DNA of 64,000 nucleotides from Halomonas urumqiensis (GTDB lineage: Bacteria > Pseudomonadota > Gammaproteobacteria > Pseudomonadales > Halomonadaceae): contig NZ_PYUD01000001.1 of the NCBI RefSeq assembly GCF_003028575.1, positions 186,001 to 250,000 on the forward strand. Direction: 5' to 3'. The first letter of the stretch is position 1. Every line of letters starts with the position of its first letter. The notes beneath the pieces are model-generated. The model was not told the origin of the DNA. It saw nothing but the letters and a program-made list of their open reading frames with translations, and made no database searches. The position numbers and the translations under genes were made by a program. Below are positions 17,637-26,758 of this stretch, piece by piece.

Positions 17637-17872
17637 GTGTTCCTGTCTCCCTTGTTCTTGCGGGAATCCACGTGTCGGGAATCGCCCTCGCTCTTAGGCT
17701 GCTGCGGCGAGTGGTGTGCATCACGGTTCAGCTCATCTTCGTCGGCGAACGGCAGGTTGGCCGCCTCGTCGAAGTCCGGCTTGCGCCGCCTGGAGTAGGC
17801 CCACACGGTAATGCCGATGAAAGCCAGGATCAGAAGCCCGGTGATGATGCCTCGAAAGGTCCCGGTATCCAT
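17633..17872 (-). CDS. ccoQ: cbb3 oxidase subunit CcoQ (FixQ)
   Basis: This is a 79-aa single-span membrane protein with helix IITGLLILAFIGITVWAY followed by SRRRKPDFDEAANLPFADE, the typical CcoQ signature. It stabilises the association of CcoP with the CcoNO core. It starts 2 bp after the ccoO stop and overlaps ccoP by 4 bp, so all three are translated from one message. The C-terminal tail (after about residue 50) is hydrophilic and poorly conserved. Confidence 0.92.
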   Translation of the reverse strand: MDTGTFRGIITGLLILAFIGITVWAYSRRRKPDFDEAANLPFADEDELNRDAHHSPQQPKSEGDSRHVDSRKNKGDRNT

Positions 17873-17874
17873 GA

Positions 17875-18483
17875 TCAGCGGGTTCCCTCGAGCACGGTGC
17901 CCAGTTGCTGCAGGTAGGCGATCAATGCGGTGATCTCCTGCTCGCCACGCACCTCGCGGGTCGCGCCGGCGATGTCTTCCTCGGTGTATGGCACGCCCAG
18001 TGCACGCAGGGCCTGCATCTTGCGTGGGGTGGATTCACCATCGAGGGTGCGCTCGAAGAGCCAAGGGTAGGCCGGCATGATCGACTCGGGTACCACGTCC
18101 CGCGGGTTGTACATGTGCGCGCGGTGCCAGTCATCGCTGTAGCGACCACCGACGCGGGCAAGGTCCGGGCCGGTGCGCTTGGAACCCCACAGGAAGTTGT
18201 GGTCGTAGACCGACTCGCCGGCCACGCTGTAGTGGCCGTAGCGTTCGGTTTCGGCGCGGAACGGGCGAATCATCTGGGAGTGACAGCCAACGCAGCCCTC
18301 TCGACGGTAGATGTCTCGCCCCTCGAGTTCCAGGGCAGTGAGTGGGCGCAGCCCCTCGACGGGTTCCGTAGTCTGCTTCTGGAAGAACAGTGGCACGACC
18401 TCGGCTAGCCCGCCGAAACTGATGATCACCAGGATCAGCACTGCAAGCAGGCCCACGTTCTTTTCGACGATCTCGTGTCTCAT
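17875..18483 (-). CDS. ccoO: cbb3 cytochrome c oxidase monoheme subunit II
   Basis: CcoO is the monoheme membrane cytochrome c of the cbb3 oxidase. The 202-aa product has one N-terminal anchor helix ([19 protein letters not shown]) and a single heme-binding CVGCH motif within [18 protein letters not shown]. The Met in [10 protein letters not shown] is the likely distal ligand. It lies 23 bp downstream of ccoN and 2 bp upstream of ccoQ. Its length is normal for the family. Confidence 0.96.
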   Translation of the reverse strand: MRHEIVEKNVGLLAVLILVIISFGGLAEVVPLFFQKQTTEPVEGLRPLTALELEGRDIYRREGCVGCHSQMIRPFRAETERYGHYSVAGESVYDHNFLWGSKRTGPDLARVGGRYSDDWHRAHMYNPRDVVPESIMPAYPWLFERTLDGESTPRKMQALRALGVPYTEEDIAGATREVRGEQEITALIAYLQQLGTVLEGTR

Positions 18484-18506
18484 TGGTGTTTCGTTCCCTG
18501 TTTGGC

Positions 18507-19931
18507 TCAGGCGGTCTGCGGAAGCGGCTGACGGGCACCTTCACCACGCCGTACGGTCATGAAGACGTTGTAGGCCATGATCAGCATGCCCAGTACCCAG
18601 CACAGGCCGCCAATCAGGCGCACGATGTAGCCTGGCCCGCTGGCCTCGACGGACTCGATGAAGGTGTACATCAAGGTGCCATCGTCATTGATGGCGCGCC
18701 ACATAAGGCCCTGCAGGATGCCATTCACCCACATCGCGGCGATGTAGAGCACGGTACCGATGGTGGCCAGCCAGAAGTGCACGGCGATCAGGTTCACCGA
18801 ATACATCTCGTTGCGGCCGAACAGGCGCGGAATCAGGTGGTACATGGAGCCGATGGTGATCATCGCCACCCAGCCCAGGGCGCCTGCATGAACGTGTCCG
18901 ATGGTCCAGTCAGTGTAGTGGGACAGTGCGTTGACGGTTTTTACCGCCATCATCGGCCCTTCGAAGGTCGACATGCCGTAGAATGACAGGGCAACCACCA
19001 GGAAGCGCAGGGTAGGGTCGGTGCGCAGCTTATGCCAGGCGCCCGACAGGGTCATCATGCCGTTGATCATGCCGCCCCAGGAGGGGGCCAGCAGGATGAT
19101 CGACATGACCATGCCCAGAGACTGCGCCCAGTTGGGCAGTGCGGTGTAATGCAGGTGATGGGGGCCGGCCCACATGTATACCATGATCAGTGACCAGAAG
19201 TGGACGATCGACAGGCGGTAGGAGTACACCGGGCGCTCAGCCTGCTTCGGCACGAAGTAATACATCATGCCGAGGAAGCCCGCGGTCAGGAAGAAACCGA
19301 CCGCGTTGTGGCCGTACCACCACTGCACCATGGCATCGATGGCACCGGAGTAGATGGAGATGGAGTACATGGCGGACACCGGGATCGCCGCGTTGTTGAC
19401 GATGTGCAGCACGGCAACGGTCAGGATGAACGCCGCGAAGAACCAGTTCGCCACGTAGATGTGAGGCGTCTTGCGTTGCTTGACCGTCATCAGGAAGACG
19501 ATGGCATAGCTGACCCATACGACCGCGATCAGGATATTGATCGGCCACTCCAGCTCGGCGTACTCCTTGGTGGTGGTGTAGCCCAGCGGCAGGCTCACCA
19601 CGGCGGAGATGATGACCGCCTGCCAGCCCCAGAAAGTGAACGCCGCCAGTTTGTCGGAGAACAGGCGCGTCTGGCAGGTGCGTTGTACGACGTAATAGGA
19701 GGTGGCGAAGAGTGCCGAACCACCAAAGGCGAAGATCACGGCATTGGTATGCAGCGGGCGAAGGCGCCCGAAGCTGGTCCAGGGCAATCCGAGGTTCAGT
19801 TCCGGCCATACCAGTTGTGCGGCTAGGACGACACCGAGGGTCATGCCCACGATGCCCCACACCACTGTCATGATCGCGAACTGCCGAACTACCTTGTAGT
19901 TGTAGGTCGGGTGTTCTAATGCTGTGCTCAT
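18507..19931 (-). CDS. ccoN: cbb3 cytochrome c oxidase catalytic subunit I
   Basis: CcoN is the heme-copper catalytic subunit that reduces O2 to water with high affinity and pumps protons. The 474-aa product has about 12 helices. Expected His ligands are present, for example the low-spin heme region [12 protein letters not shown], the WYGHNAVGF copper region and the GPHHLHYT phrase. The start is ATG 19931 ([13 protein letters not shown]) with GGGAA upstream; the frame runs on another 28 codons, but these are not CcoN-like. It is the first gene of the oxidase operon. Confidence 0.96.
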   Translation of the reverse strand: MSTALEHPTYNYKVVRQFAIMTVVWGIVGMTLGVVLAAQLVWPELNLGLPWTSFGRLRPLHTNAVIFAFGGSALFATSYYVVQRTCQTRLFSDKLAAFTFWGWQAVIISAVVSLPLGYTTTKEYAELEWPINILIAVVWVSYAIVFLMTVKQRKTPHIYVANWFFAAFILTVAVLHIVNNAAIPVSAMYSISIYSGAIDAMVQWWYGHNAVGFFLTAGFLGMMYYFVPKQAERPVYSYRLSIVHFWSLIMVYMWAGPHHLHYTALPNWAQSLGMVMSIILLAPSWGGMINGMMTLSGAWHKLRTDPTLRFLVVALSFYGMSTFEGPMMAVKTVNALSHYTDWTIGHVHAGALGWVAMITIGSMYHLIPRLFGRNEMYSVNLIAVHFWLATIGTVLYIAAMWVNGILQGLMWRAINDDGTLMYTFIESVEASGPGYIVRLIGGLCWVLGMLIMAYNVFMTVRRGEGARQPLPQTA

Positions 19932-20027
19932 GTCAGGTTCCCATCGAACGCGGTAGTCGGGTTGCTCCGTGGCATTCTGCCCCAGTGCGCCTCCCGCTGT
20001 GATGATGCAGGTCATAATCCCGCGAGG

Positions 20028-20056
20028 ATTCTAGCGCAGCGTGCCCACAACCTGAA
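20028..20056 (-). promoter_or_regulatory. candidate promoter of the ccoNOQP operon
   Basis: On the minus strand TTCAGG and TAGAAT are separated by exactly 17 bp, about 100 bp upstream of the ccoN ATG. No good FNR box lies at the expected upstream distance, so activation by the adjacent Anr-type regulator cannot be read from the sequence. Confidence 0.4.
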
Positions 20057-20106
20057 CATACCATAGCCATCATTCACCAGATTAATGAACTCGAAGGGAG
20101 AGGCGA

Positions 20107-20832
20107 GTGTCGGAATTCTTTTGTCCGATCGAGGAGCGCGTGACCACGACGGAGCTTCCCGAGCGGCTGTTGTCGGGGCTTGCCGGTGGTGTGTTGGTCA
20201 AGGGTCACGGCGCGCTCGAGATTCTTGGAGAGCCACGTCATGGGCGCCTGCTGATGGCGCATGGTGCGGGAGCCGGGCAGGATTCCGCCTTCCTGAAACG
20301 TGTGCGCGTGGCACTGGCGAACAAGGGGGTGCAGACACTGGCCATCGAGTTCGATTACATGCGGCAGATGCGTCGCGAGGCTCGTCGCAGGCCACCCCCG
20401 CGCATCGATCGACTGGTCGACGAACTGTCGCGTTGGTGCGACCTTGTGACGCACAATGACTTGTCTGCACCGTGGCTCGGTGGCAAGTCGATGGGCGCAC
20501 GGGCAGCAAGCCTGCTGGCGGCTCGAGATCAGGCAGCCGGACTGGTGTTGCTCGGCTACCCCTTCCACCCTTCGGCGAAGCCGGATGCGTTGAGGCTTTC
20601 GCACTGGCCGTTGCTTGCCTGTCCCACTCTGGTGGTGCAGGGGAGTCGGGACCCCTTCGGCAGCCGTGAGGAGCTTGCCAGCTATGATCTCTGGGGTGCC
20701 AGTGTTCACATTCTGGAAGATGGTGACCATGACTGGAAGCCGCGGCGTGCCTCGGGGCGTCGTCAGGATGAGCTGATCGACGAAGGCGCGGCGGTGGTCG
20801 CGGCCTTCATGAGTGAGGCAAAAACGCGTTGA
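20107..20832 (+). CDS. TEX30/KANL3-type alpha/beta hydrolase
   Basis: This is a cytoplasmic alpha/beta-hydrolase-fold protein of 241 aa with unknown substrate. The oxyanion strand phrase LLMAHGAGAGQDS is near residues 48-60. The nucleophile elbow is GGKSMGAR (Ser about 128). The acid lies in VVQGSRDPFG and the His in LEDGDHDW, giving a complete triad. The start is GTG 20107 with GGGAGAGG just upstream. The gene diverges from ccoN, and its stop codon overlaps the tRNA promoter. No operon partner helps to define its function. Confidence 0.82.
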   Translation: MSEFFCPIEERVTTTELPERLLSGLAGGVLVKGHGALEILGEPRHGRLLMAHGAGAGQDSAFLKRVRVALANKGVQTLAIEFDYMRQMRREARRRPPPRIDRLVDELSRWCDLVTHNDLSAPWLGGKSMGARAASLLAARDQAAGLVLLGYPFHPSAKPDALRLSHWPLLACPTLVVQGSRDPFGSREELASYDLWGASVHILEDGDHDWKPRRASGRRQDELIDEGAAVVAAFMSEAKTR

Positions 20833-20856
20833 CTTTGACTTTGGCCCCTGTAGAAT
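20829..20856 (+). promoter_or_regulatory. promoter of the tRNA-Val/Asp cluster
   Basis: TTGACT (20829-20834) and TAGAAT (20851-20856) are 16 bp apart, and the first tRNA begins 19 bp after the -10 box. The -35 overlaps the stop codon of the hydrolase gene. Confidence 0.75.
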
Positions 20857-20874
20857 GCAGCGCCACGTGACCGG

Positions 20875-20950
20875 GGGTGGTTAGCTCAGTTGGGAGAGCA
20901 CCAGCCTTACAAGCTGGGGGTCACAGGTTCGAACCCTGTACCACCCACCA
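20875..20950 (+). tRNA. tRNA-Val (anticodon TAC)
   Basis: A 76-nt cloverleaf with acceptor GGGTGGT/ACCACCC, anticodon loop CTTACAA and encoded CCA. First gene of the five-tRNA cluster. Confidence 0.95.
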
Positions 20951-20990
20951 CTGCCTCGTGCAGTGCCCGAATACGTAGGAAGCACGCAGC

Positions 20991-21067
20991 GGACCGGTAG
21001 TTCAGTTGGTTAGAATGCCGGCCTGTCACGCCGGAGGTCGCGGGTTCGAGTCCCGTCCGGTCCGCCA
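20991..21067 (+). tRNA. tRNA-Asp (anticodon GTC), copy 1
   Basis: 77 nt including CCA. Acceptor GGACCGG/CCGGTCC, anticodon loop CTGTCAC, discriminator G. Identical to the two other copies in the cluster. Confidence 0.95.
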
Positions 21068-21126
21068 ACGTGGTTTCAATAGTGGTATTCCAGGAAAGTG
21101 GTTTTTTCCGGAAAGCAGTATTTCTG

Positions 21127-21156
21127 GAAAGTGTATTGCAAGAAAGTGTATTGCAA
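21127..21156. repeat. 15-bp tandem duplication in tRNA spacer
   Basis: GAAAGTGTATTGCAA occurs twice in perfect tandem between tRNA-Asp copies 1 and 2. Further GGAAAG-containing partial copies lie upstream (21091-21130). It is probably a slippage-derived spacer repeat. Confidence 0.85.
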
Positions 21157-21168
21157 GCGTCATCTTGT

Positions 21169-21245
21169 GGACCGGTAGTTCAGTTGGTTAGAATGCCGGC
21201 CTGTCACGCCGGAGGTCGCGGGTTCGAGTCCCGTCCGGTCCGCCA
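21169..21245 (+). tRNA. tRNA-Asp (anticodon GTC), copy 2
   Basis: 77 nt, same sequence as copy 1, with encoded CCA. Confidence 0.95.
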
Positions 21246-21312
21246 CGATGTCCAGGCAAGCACGGCAGCAGTGCAGCACTAGTGTAAGTAGTTTTGAAGA
21301 AGCAGTTCACGT

Positions 21313-21389
21313 GGGTGATTAGCTCAGTTGGTTAGAGCACCAGCCTCACATGCTGGGGGTCACTGGTTCGAATCCGGTATCACCCACCA
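21313..21389 (+). tRNA. tRNA-Val (anticodon CAC)
   Basis: 77 nt including CCA. Acceptor GGGTGAT/ATCACCC and anticodon loop CTCACAT give anticodon CAC. It differs from the first Val gene in acceptor and T-arm and reads GUG codons. Confidence 0.93.
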
Positions 21390-21392
21390 CGC

Positions 21393-21469
21393 GGACCGGT
21401 AGTTCAGTTGGTTAGAATGCCGGCCTGTCACGCCGGAGGTCGCGGGTTCGAGTCCCGTCCGGTCCGCCA
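21393..21469 (+). tRNA. tRNA-Asp (anticodon GTC), copy 3
   Basis: 77 nt, identical to copies 1 and 2, starting 3 bp after tRNA-Val(CAC). Confidence 0.95.
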
Positions 21470-21487
21470 TCTGCATAACGAATTTCG

Positions 21488-21514
21488 ACCCCGATGTCCT
21501 ATGGACATCGGGGT
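21488..21514 (+). terminator. rho-independent terminator of tRNA cluster
   Basis: A 12-bp perfect stem (ACCCCGATGTCC with its complement), a TAT loop and a following TTTT run. It begins 18 bp after the last tRNA. Confidence 0.9.
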
Positions 21515-21614
21515 TTTCGTGTGCGGCAACCTTTGCGTATCTCGCCAGGCTGTCATACAGTTGTTTGAATTCCGGCCTGGTGCCGAGATCCCCGATTCCC
21601 GCGAGGAGCTAGCC

Positions 21615-23627
21615 GTGACCCCCTATCCCCACCTGTTCCGCCCCCTCGAGGTAGGCCAGCTGACGCTGCCGAACCGCATCCTGATGGGGTCAATGCATAC
21701 TAACCTCGAGGAGCTGCCGGGTGGCTTCGAGCGCCTGGCGGCCTTCTATGCCGAGCGTGCACGGGAGGGGGTAGGCCTGATCGTTACCGGCGGTATAGCG
21801 CCGAATGCCGAGGGCGCGCTCTTCCAGGGCGCGACGACCCTGGAGCGGGCCGAGCAGGTGGCTGATCATCTGGGGGTGGTTGAGGCCGTGCACCGCGAAG
21901 GTGGGCGAATCTGCCTGCAGATCCTGCATGCCGGGCGCTATGCGTACACCCCGGAACTGGTGGCTCCCTCGGCGATTCAGGCGCCAATCAATCCCTTCAA
22001 GCCACGGCAACTCGACGCTGAAGCCATCGAAAAGCAGATCGACGATTACGTGCGCTGTGCGACCCTGGCCAAGGAAGCGGGGTATGACGGCATCGAGCTG
22101 ATGGGCTCGGAAGGCTATTTGATCAACCAGTTCGTCTGTCGTCGCACCAACCATCGTGAGGATCGCTGGGGTGGAAGCTTCGACAACCGCATCCGTTTTC
22201 CCGTGGAGATCATGCGCCGGGTGAGGGCCGCGGTGGGGGATGATTTCCTGGTGATCTTCCGCTTGTCGATGATCGATCTGGTGGAGGATGGCAGCACCCA
22301 CGATGAGGTCGTTGCACTCGGTCGAGCCATCGAATCGGCAGGGGCCGACATGATCAACACCGGGATCGGCTGGCACGAGGCGCGGGTGCCGACCATCGTC
22401 ACCAGCGTGCCACGCGCCGCCTTCACCGAGGTGACGCGCCAGGTCAGGGAGGCGCTGTCGATCCCGTTGATCACCACCAATCGCATCAACATGCCAGAAG
22501 TGGCCGAGCAGGTACTGGCCGAAGGCCATGCCGACATGGTCTCCATGGCGCGCCCATTCCTGGCCGACCCGGCCTGGGTGACCAAGGCGGCGGAGGGTCG
22601 CGGGGACGAGATCAATACCTGCATCGCCTGCAACCAGGCCTGTCTCGACCACACCTTCCAGGGCAAGGTGACCTCGTGCCTGGTCAATCCACGTGCCGGC
22701 CATGAGACGGAGCTTGTCATCGCCCCCAGCGACTCTCCGCGCGATATCGCCGTAGTCGGTGGTGGACCGGCCGGCATGGCGGCCGCGCTCACCGCGGCCA
22801 GCCGTGGCCACCGGGTGACGCTGTTCGAGCGCGATCACCAATTGGGTGGTCAGTTCAACTACGCGCGAAAGATCCCCGGCAAGGAGGAGTTCGACGAGAC
22901 GCTGCGTTACTACCGGGTGATGCTGCAAAAGCATGCGGTGACGCTGCGGCTGGGTGTCGAGGCAACGCCTCATCAGTTGCGTGGCTTCGATGCGGTGGTG
23001 CTGGCCACTGGCGTCCGGCCACGCCGCCTGGACATGCCGGGCATCGAGCATCCGAAAGTGGTGAGCTACACCACGGCGATCACCCATCCCGAACGGGTAG
23101 GCAGGCGCGTGGCGATCATTGGCGCCGGCGGCATCGGCTTCGATGTGGCCGAACTGCTGACCCATGTCGGCCACCCCGCCCAGGTGATCGAGGCGTGGTG
23201 CGATGAGTGGGGGGTGGATCTTGCCGTGAATGAGGCAGGTGGACTCAAGGCCCCAAGCCGCCCTGAAACGCCGCGCGAGGTCTATCTCCTGCAACGCAAG
23301 AGCTCGAAGCCTGGCAAGGGGCTTGGCAAATCCACCGGTTGGGTACATCGCGCCTCGCTCAAGCACCGGGGTGTCGAGGCGCTGGCCGGCTGCGAGTACC
23401 TGGGCATCGACGCTGACGGGCTGCACCTGCGTGTCGCCGGTGAGCCGCGCCTGCTCGAGGTCGATACCGTCGTCGTCTGTGCCGGCCAAGAGGCGGTGCA
23501 GGAACTGCTCGCCCCGCTCCAGTCCGAGGGCCTTGAGGTGCACGTTATCGGTGGCGCCTTCGAGCCGGCGGAGCTGGATGCCAAGCGCGCCATCGACCAG
23601 GGGACGCGGGTGGCGGCGAGCCTGTGA
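21615..23627 (+). CDS. fadH: NADPH-dependent 2,4-dienoyl-CoA reductase
   Basis: FadH reduces 2,4-dienoyl-CoA intermediates during beta-oxidation of unsaturated fatty acids. The 670-aa product matches the family length. An OYE-type FMN barrel comes first (about 1-330). The 4Fe-4S Cys cluster follows as CIACNQACLD...SC (about 336-353). Then come an FAD motif VVGGGPAGMAAA (about 378) and an NAD(P)H motif IIGAGGIGFDVA (about 501). The start is GTG 21615 with GAGGAG 6 nt upstream. An apparent longer frame upstream only translates the preceding tRNA-Asp gene. It ends 13 bp from the convergent response-regulator gene. Confidence 0.95.
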   Translation: MTPYPHLFRPLEVGQLTLPNRILMGSMHTNLEELPGGFERLAAFYAERAREGVGLIVTGGIAPNAEGALFQGATTLERAEQVADHLGVVEAVHREGGRICLQILHAGRYAYTPELVAPSAIQAPINPFKPRQLDAEAIEKQIDDYVRCATLAKEAGYDGIELMGSEGYLINQFVCRRTNHREDRWGGSFDNRIRFPVEIMRRVRAAVGDDFLVIFRLSMIDLVEDGSTHDEVVALGRAIESAGADMINTGIGWHEARVPTIVTSVPRAAFTEVTRQVREALSIPLITTNRINMPEVAEQVLAEGHADMVSMARPFLADPAWVTKAAEGRGDEINTCIACNQACLDHTFQGKVTSCLVNPRAGHETELVIAPSDSPRDIAVVGGGPAGMAAALTAASRGHRVTLFERDHQLGGQFNYARKIPGKEEFDETLRYYRVMLQKHAVTLRLGVEATPHQLRGFDAVVLATGVRPRRLDMPGIEHPKVVSYTTAITHPERVGRRVAIIGAGGIGFDVAELLTHVGHPAQVIEAWCDEWGVDLAVNEAGGLKAPSRPETPREVYLLQRKSSKPGKGLGKSTGWVHRASLKHRGVEALAGCEYLGIDADGLHLRVAGEPRLLEVDTVVVCAGQEAVQELLAPLQSEGLEVHVIGGAFEPAELDAKRAIDQGTRVAASL

Positions 23628-23640
23628 TGGCGATGTGCGT

Positions 23641-24735
23641 TCAATCCTCTTCGAGAGAGACCGACATGGCGCCGGACAACACCAGGGCGATCAAGTCGGC
23701 CTGACGGTGAGTGTCGGTCTTCTGGAACAGGTTGCGAAGGTGGAACGCCACGGTGGTGGCGGCGATCGATAGTTGTGCGGCGATATCCTCGCTGCGTTTT
23801 CCCTCGGCTAGCGCCAGAGCGATGCGTGCTTCGGTGGGCGTCAGCCCGAACAGGTTGGCCAGCACCTGCTGGGGCAGACGGGCGCGTTGTTCGGGGTCGG
23901 CCAACAGGATGACCGCGGCTGGCTCACTCGGGTCCGAGCCTTGGGCTTTTGGCAAGGAACAGGCAAGTACCAGCAGGTCGCGACGCTCTCCGGGGCGTGC
24001 CAGGCGCAGGCAGGAGACCGTCTCCTCACCGGCTTGACTGGCTTTCAGGGCAGTCCGAAGCGTGCCGCGAAGCTCGCGTGCGCGATCCCCGCCAAATGCT
24101 GTCAGCGTTCTCTCCAGTCGCAAGCCATTGGCCTGGCAGATCAGTTGCCTGGCCTGGCGATTGGCGAACAGTGCATGACCATTCTCATCGATGAGCACCA
24201 GGCCGGGGGAGACCAGGTCCAGAGCACGAAGGGTAGACTCAAAGCCCTGGCGAGAGGCCTTGCGGCGAAGCTCATTCATGGCCTGGCGCAGGGTGTCAAA
24301 CTCGCGGTTGGTCTGCTCGCGTATCCGTCTGACTTGGCGCAGGCGTGCTTCCACGGTGGCGAGCATCAGGTCGTAGTCGATCGGTTTGGACAGGTAGTCA
24401 TCGGCGCCTAGCCGCTTGCCGTCGATGACGTCTCGAGAATCCGACAACGCGGTCAGAAACACGAAGGGCATGTCCGCAAGGCTCGGGTAGTCATCCCGCA
24501 GCGTCTCGAGAACCTGGTAACCATTGCGCCCTGGCATGTTGATGTCGCAAAGGATCAGGTCAGGGGGTGCTGCCAGGTTGTCGATCTGCTCGAGAGCCTC
24601 ATCACCGTCCGCCGCCTCGATGACGGCATAGCCGGCTTCCCTGAGTTCATCACAGATATCGAGACGCAGCTCGCCATGGTCCTCGGCGCAGAGTACCAAG
24701 GGCCTTGCATCAGTTGGTGGCTTGATGATCGACAT
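23641..24735 (-). CDS. REC-LuxR response regulator with central PAS-like segment
   Basis: This is a transcription regulator of the adjacent histidine kinase. Residues 6-130 form a receiver domain with acidic pocket ED, phospho-acceptor in LILCDINMPG and Lys in LSKPID. A coiled linker (about 130-170) and a PAS-like part (LVLIDENGHALFANRQA) follow. A LuxR-type helix-turn-helix closes the protein (LTPTEARIALALAEGKRSED, then VAFHLRNLFQKT). I start at ATG 24735, with GGGAGG 7 nt upstream; an ATG two codons earlier is possible. The gene overlaps the kinase end by 26 bp, so the pair is coupled. Confidence 0.88.
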   Translation of the reverse strand: MSIIKPPTDARPLVLCAEDHGELRLDICDELREAGYAVIEAADGDEALEQIDNLAAPPDLILCDINMPGRNGYQVLETLRDDYPSLADMPFVFLTALSDSRDVIDGKRLGADDYLSKPIDYDLMLATVEARLRQVRRIREQTNREFDTLRQAMNELRRKASRQGFESTLRALDLVSPGLVLIDENGHALFANRQARQLICQANGLRLERTLTAFGGDRARELRGTLRTALKASQAGEETVSCLRLARPGERRDLLVLACSLPKAQGSDPSEPAAVILLADPEQRARLPQQVLANLFGLTPTEARIALALAEGKRSEDIAAQLSIAATTVAFHLRNLFQKTDTHRQADLIALVLSGAMSVSLEED

Positions 24736-26077
24736 GCTCATGCCTCCCTCTCATGCCGGGCAGAGTCAAAGTAAAGGTAGTGCCTTCGCCATGCTGTGAA
24801 CGAACCTCCAGATCACCATGCTGGAGGCGCGACAGGTGCCTTGCGATGTTGAGCCCCAGGCCGATACCCGACGTGTTGGTCACATGGCGGGAGCGAAAGT
24901 AGCGTTCGAACAGCCGCGGCAGCTCATCCGCCGGGATTCCCATGCCGCGATCCGCTACGCTGCAGACCACGCGACCCTGGCCATCGACATCCAGGCCAAC
25001 GGTGATCTCTGTGTCCGGTGGAGAATACTTGATGGCATTGGACAGCAGATTGGCCAGCACCTGCTCGACGAGTGAGCGGTCGCACCAGGCCAGAATACTG
25101 GGGGCCGAGGCGTGCACCTCGATGCGCCGCTGTGCGCTTGCTTCCTCCTGCAAGTGGCAGGCAACCTTCGTCAGGGCGACCAGGTCACAGGCTTCGGGGC
25201 GTGCTTCTACCTTGCCACCGTCCAGTCTCGCGGTGGCAAGGGAGCTCTCCAGGAGGCGTGTCATCTGGGCGATCGCCTCTCTCATGCGCTGGTAGCGCGT
25301 GTGACGCTGTTCCTGGGTCATCGTCTCGCCGCGTCGCAGTAGCCTCTGCAAGCCGGAATCGATGATCGCCAGGGGCGTTCTGAACTGATGGGAGACCATG
25401 GCGGCGAAACTACGGTAGAAATCGCTGGCTTGCTTTTCCTGCTCGAGAGAGCGCTCGAGGCGTTGCGTCTCGAGGCGGTCTCGCAGAGAGGCCAGCAGGA
25501 GAATGGCGAGCAAACAGCCGCTGAGTGTGATGCCCATCACCGAGGCAATGGCCTGCACCAGGCTGTCGCGATGCTTGTCGAGCCGAGCCCCAGTGGACTC
25601 CCATTCTTCCACCATCACCGCGTTGGCAATCCGGTTGAGTTCCCTGAGCAGCGGTTCGGACTCCGCATGGATGTCGTCAGCGGCGTCAGTGGCGCCCGGT
25701 TCGACGTCACCCAGCCTGGCCTCGATGGCCTCCAGACGCTGGAAGGCCATCGACAACTCGCCACCGAAGCCGAGAGCTTCCATATAGCGCCGTTGCGGGC
25801 CTTCATCCAATAACGTCAGGCGACTGACCAGCACATCGAAGCGCAGCGTCGGCTGGACATCGCTGTCACCCAGTACCCGTCGATGGACCGCCTCATCGAG
25901 TCGGTGACTGGCCACCTGCGCCTGAGTGACCACCCACAGCATGTTTTCGCTGACATTGCTGCGCATTTCCTGTTCGACCTGAAACAAGCGGGTCAGCGCG
26001 AAGGTCAGGAAGACCGCAAAGGCCAGGATGGCGAGGGCCGGTATGGCCTGCACGGGACGCCGTCGAGGCCATGGCAT
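24710..26077 (-). CDS. membrane sensor histidine kinase
   Basis: This 455-aa inner-membrane kinase partners the downstream REC-LuxR regulator. Two transmembrane helices (about residues 11-32 and 175-198) enclose a periplasmic helical sensor region of about 140 residues. The HisKA box is MVSHQFRTPLAI (His near 230). The ATPase domain has NLLSNAIKY, DRGMGIP and GIGLGLNIARHL. The start ATG 26077 overlaps the upstream stop (TGATG), so a 12-codon upstream extension is unlikely. The upstream gene encodes a periplasmic sulfite-oxidase-fold protein, a plausible ligand-binding partner for the sensor region. Confidence 0.9.
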   Translation of the reverse strand: MPWPRRRPVQAIPALAILAFAVFLTFALTRLFQVEQEMRSNVSENMLWVVTQAQVASHRLDEAVHRRVLGDSDVQPTLRFDVLVSRLTLLDEGPQRRYMEALGFGGELSMAFQRLEAIEARLGDVEPGATDAADDIHAESEPLLRELNRIANAVMVEEWESTGARLDKHRDSLVQAIASVMGITLSGCLLAILLLASLRDRLETQRLERSLEQEKQASDFYRSFAAMVSHQFRTPLAIIDSGLQRLLRRGETMTQEQRHTRYQRMREAIAQMTRLLESSLATARLDGGKVEARPEACDLVALTKVACHLQEEASAQRRIEVHASAPSILAWCDRSLVEQVLANLLSNAIKYSPPDTEITVGLDVDGQGRVVCSVADRGMGIPADELPRLFERYFRSRHVTNTSGIGLGLNIARHLSRLQHGDLEVRSQHGEGTTFTLTLPGMRGRHEHVDHQATN

Positions 26078-26592
26078 CACTGGATCTCGAGGTGATTGAG
26101 CTGCCAGACCCAACGGTAGTCGTAACGGATATCCTGCAGCTTGGCATGATCATCCCGCGGGTAGACGATCCACAGCGGACCCTTGTCGCGAACGGTCAGG
26201 CGATCGCCATCCATGGTATCCGCCAGCAAGACGTCGAAGGTGTGGAAGTCGGCCATGGGGATGTCGATCTCGTAGTCATTGAGCGCCGAGGCGATGGCAC
26301 GCTGGCCATCGGCACCCACCCACTCGAGCAGGTCGCGCAGCATGAATCCCTCGAAATGGTTGATGCCGTCGGTGACCACGGTGGAGGTGGCAAGCGTCCT
26401 CCTGGGCAGCCTTTCGAGCATGGCTCGGTCGAAGTGCGCCTCGTCACCCACGTTGGTTCGCTCGATGTTGCCGCTGATGCGCAGTAGCGGGCTTTCCTGA
26501 GGTTCCGCCAACGGGTCGGCACGGGCGATGACAGAAAGCATGATGATTGTCGCGAGAGTCAGGCTGAGTGTTGTCGTGCGGATGGCCTGCAT
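26077..26592 (-). CDS. exported sulfite-oxidase-fold protein lacking the cofactor Cys
   Basis: This 171-aa protein has a signal peptide ending near ARA-D. It resembles a short molybdopterin-dependent oxidoreductase (sulfite oxidase-like) domain. The phrases FEGFMLRDLLEWVGAD, LNDYEIDIPMADF and GPLWIVYPRDD are typical of this family of small periplasmic proteins. It contains no cysteine at all after processing, so the usual molybdenum-ligating Cys is absent and catalysis is unlikely. Its stop overlaps the kinase start (TGATG), which suggests it acts as a periplasmic sensing partner. The function is inference. A possible minus-strand promoter is TTTAAG-N16-TAGACT upstream. Confidence 0.75.
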   Translation of the reverse strand: MQAIRTTTLSLTLATIIMLSVIARADPLAEPQESPLLRISGNIERTNVGDEAHFDRAMLERLPRRTLATSTVVTDGINHFEGFMLRDLLEWVGADGQRAIASALNDYEIDIPMADFHTFDVLLADTMDGDRLTVRDKGPLWIVYPRDDHAKLQDIRYDYRWVWQLNHLEIQ

Positions 26593-26758
26593 GGCGGACC
26601 CCTCTCCGGTCGGATGTCCCTGGTTACCTTAGTCTACGCAGCGTCACACTATCTTAAATTTCCCTCATCTTTCCGACCCCGTTCAAACGCAGGGGGGCGA
26701 ACCAGCGGGGCTGTTCTAGTCTGGGGTGTCAGCCCACTTGGATTCTCTGGAGACAACC

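Noticed and set aside
20060-20073. FNR/Anr box upstream of ccoN (ATGAT-N4-ATGGT on the minus strand)
   Set aside because: Only 6 of 10 consensus bases match and its distance to the -10 box is about 4 bp off the usual class II spacing.
21006-21282. Short frames sharing a start MVRMPACHAGG
   Set aside because: They only translate the three identical tRNA-Asp genes.
21690-23543. 617-codon minus-strand frame
   Set aside because: Antisense to fadH, whose FMN, Fe-S and FAD motifs are all on the plus strand.
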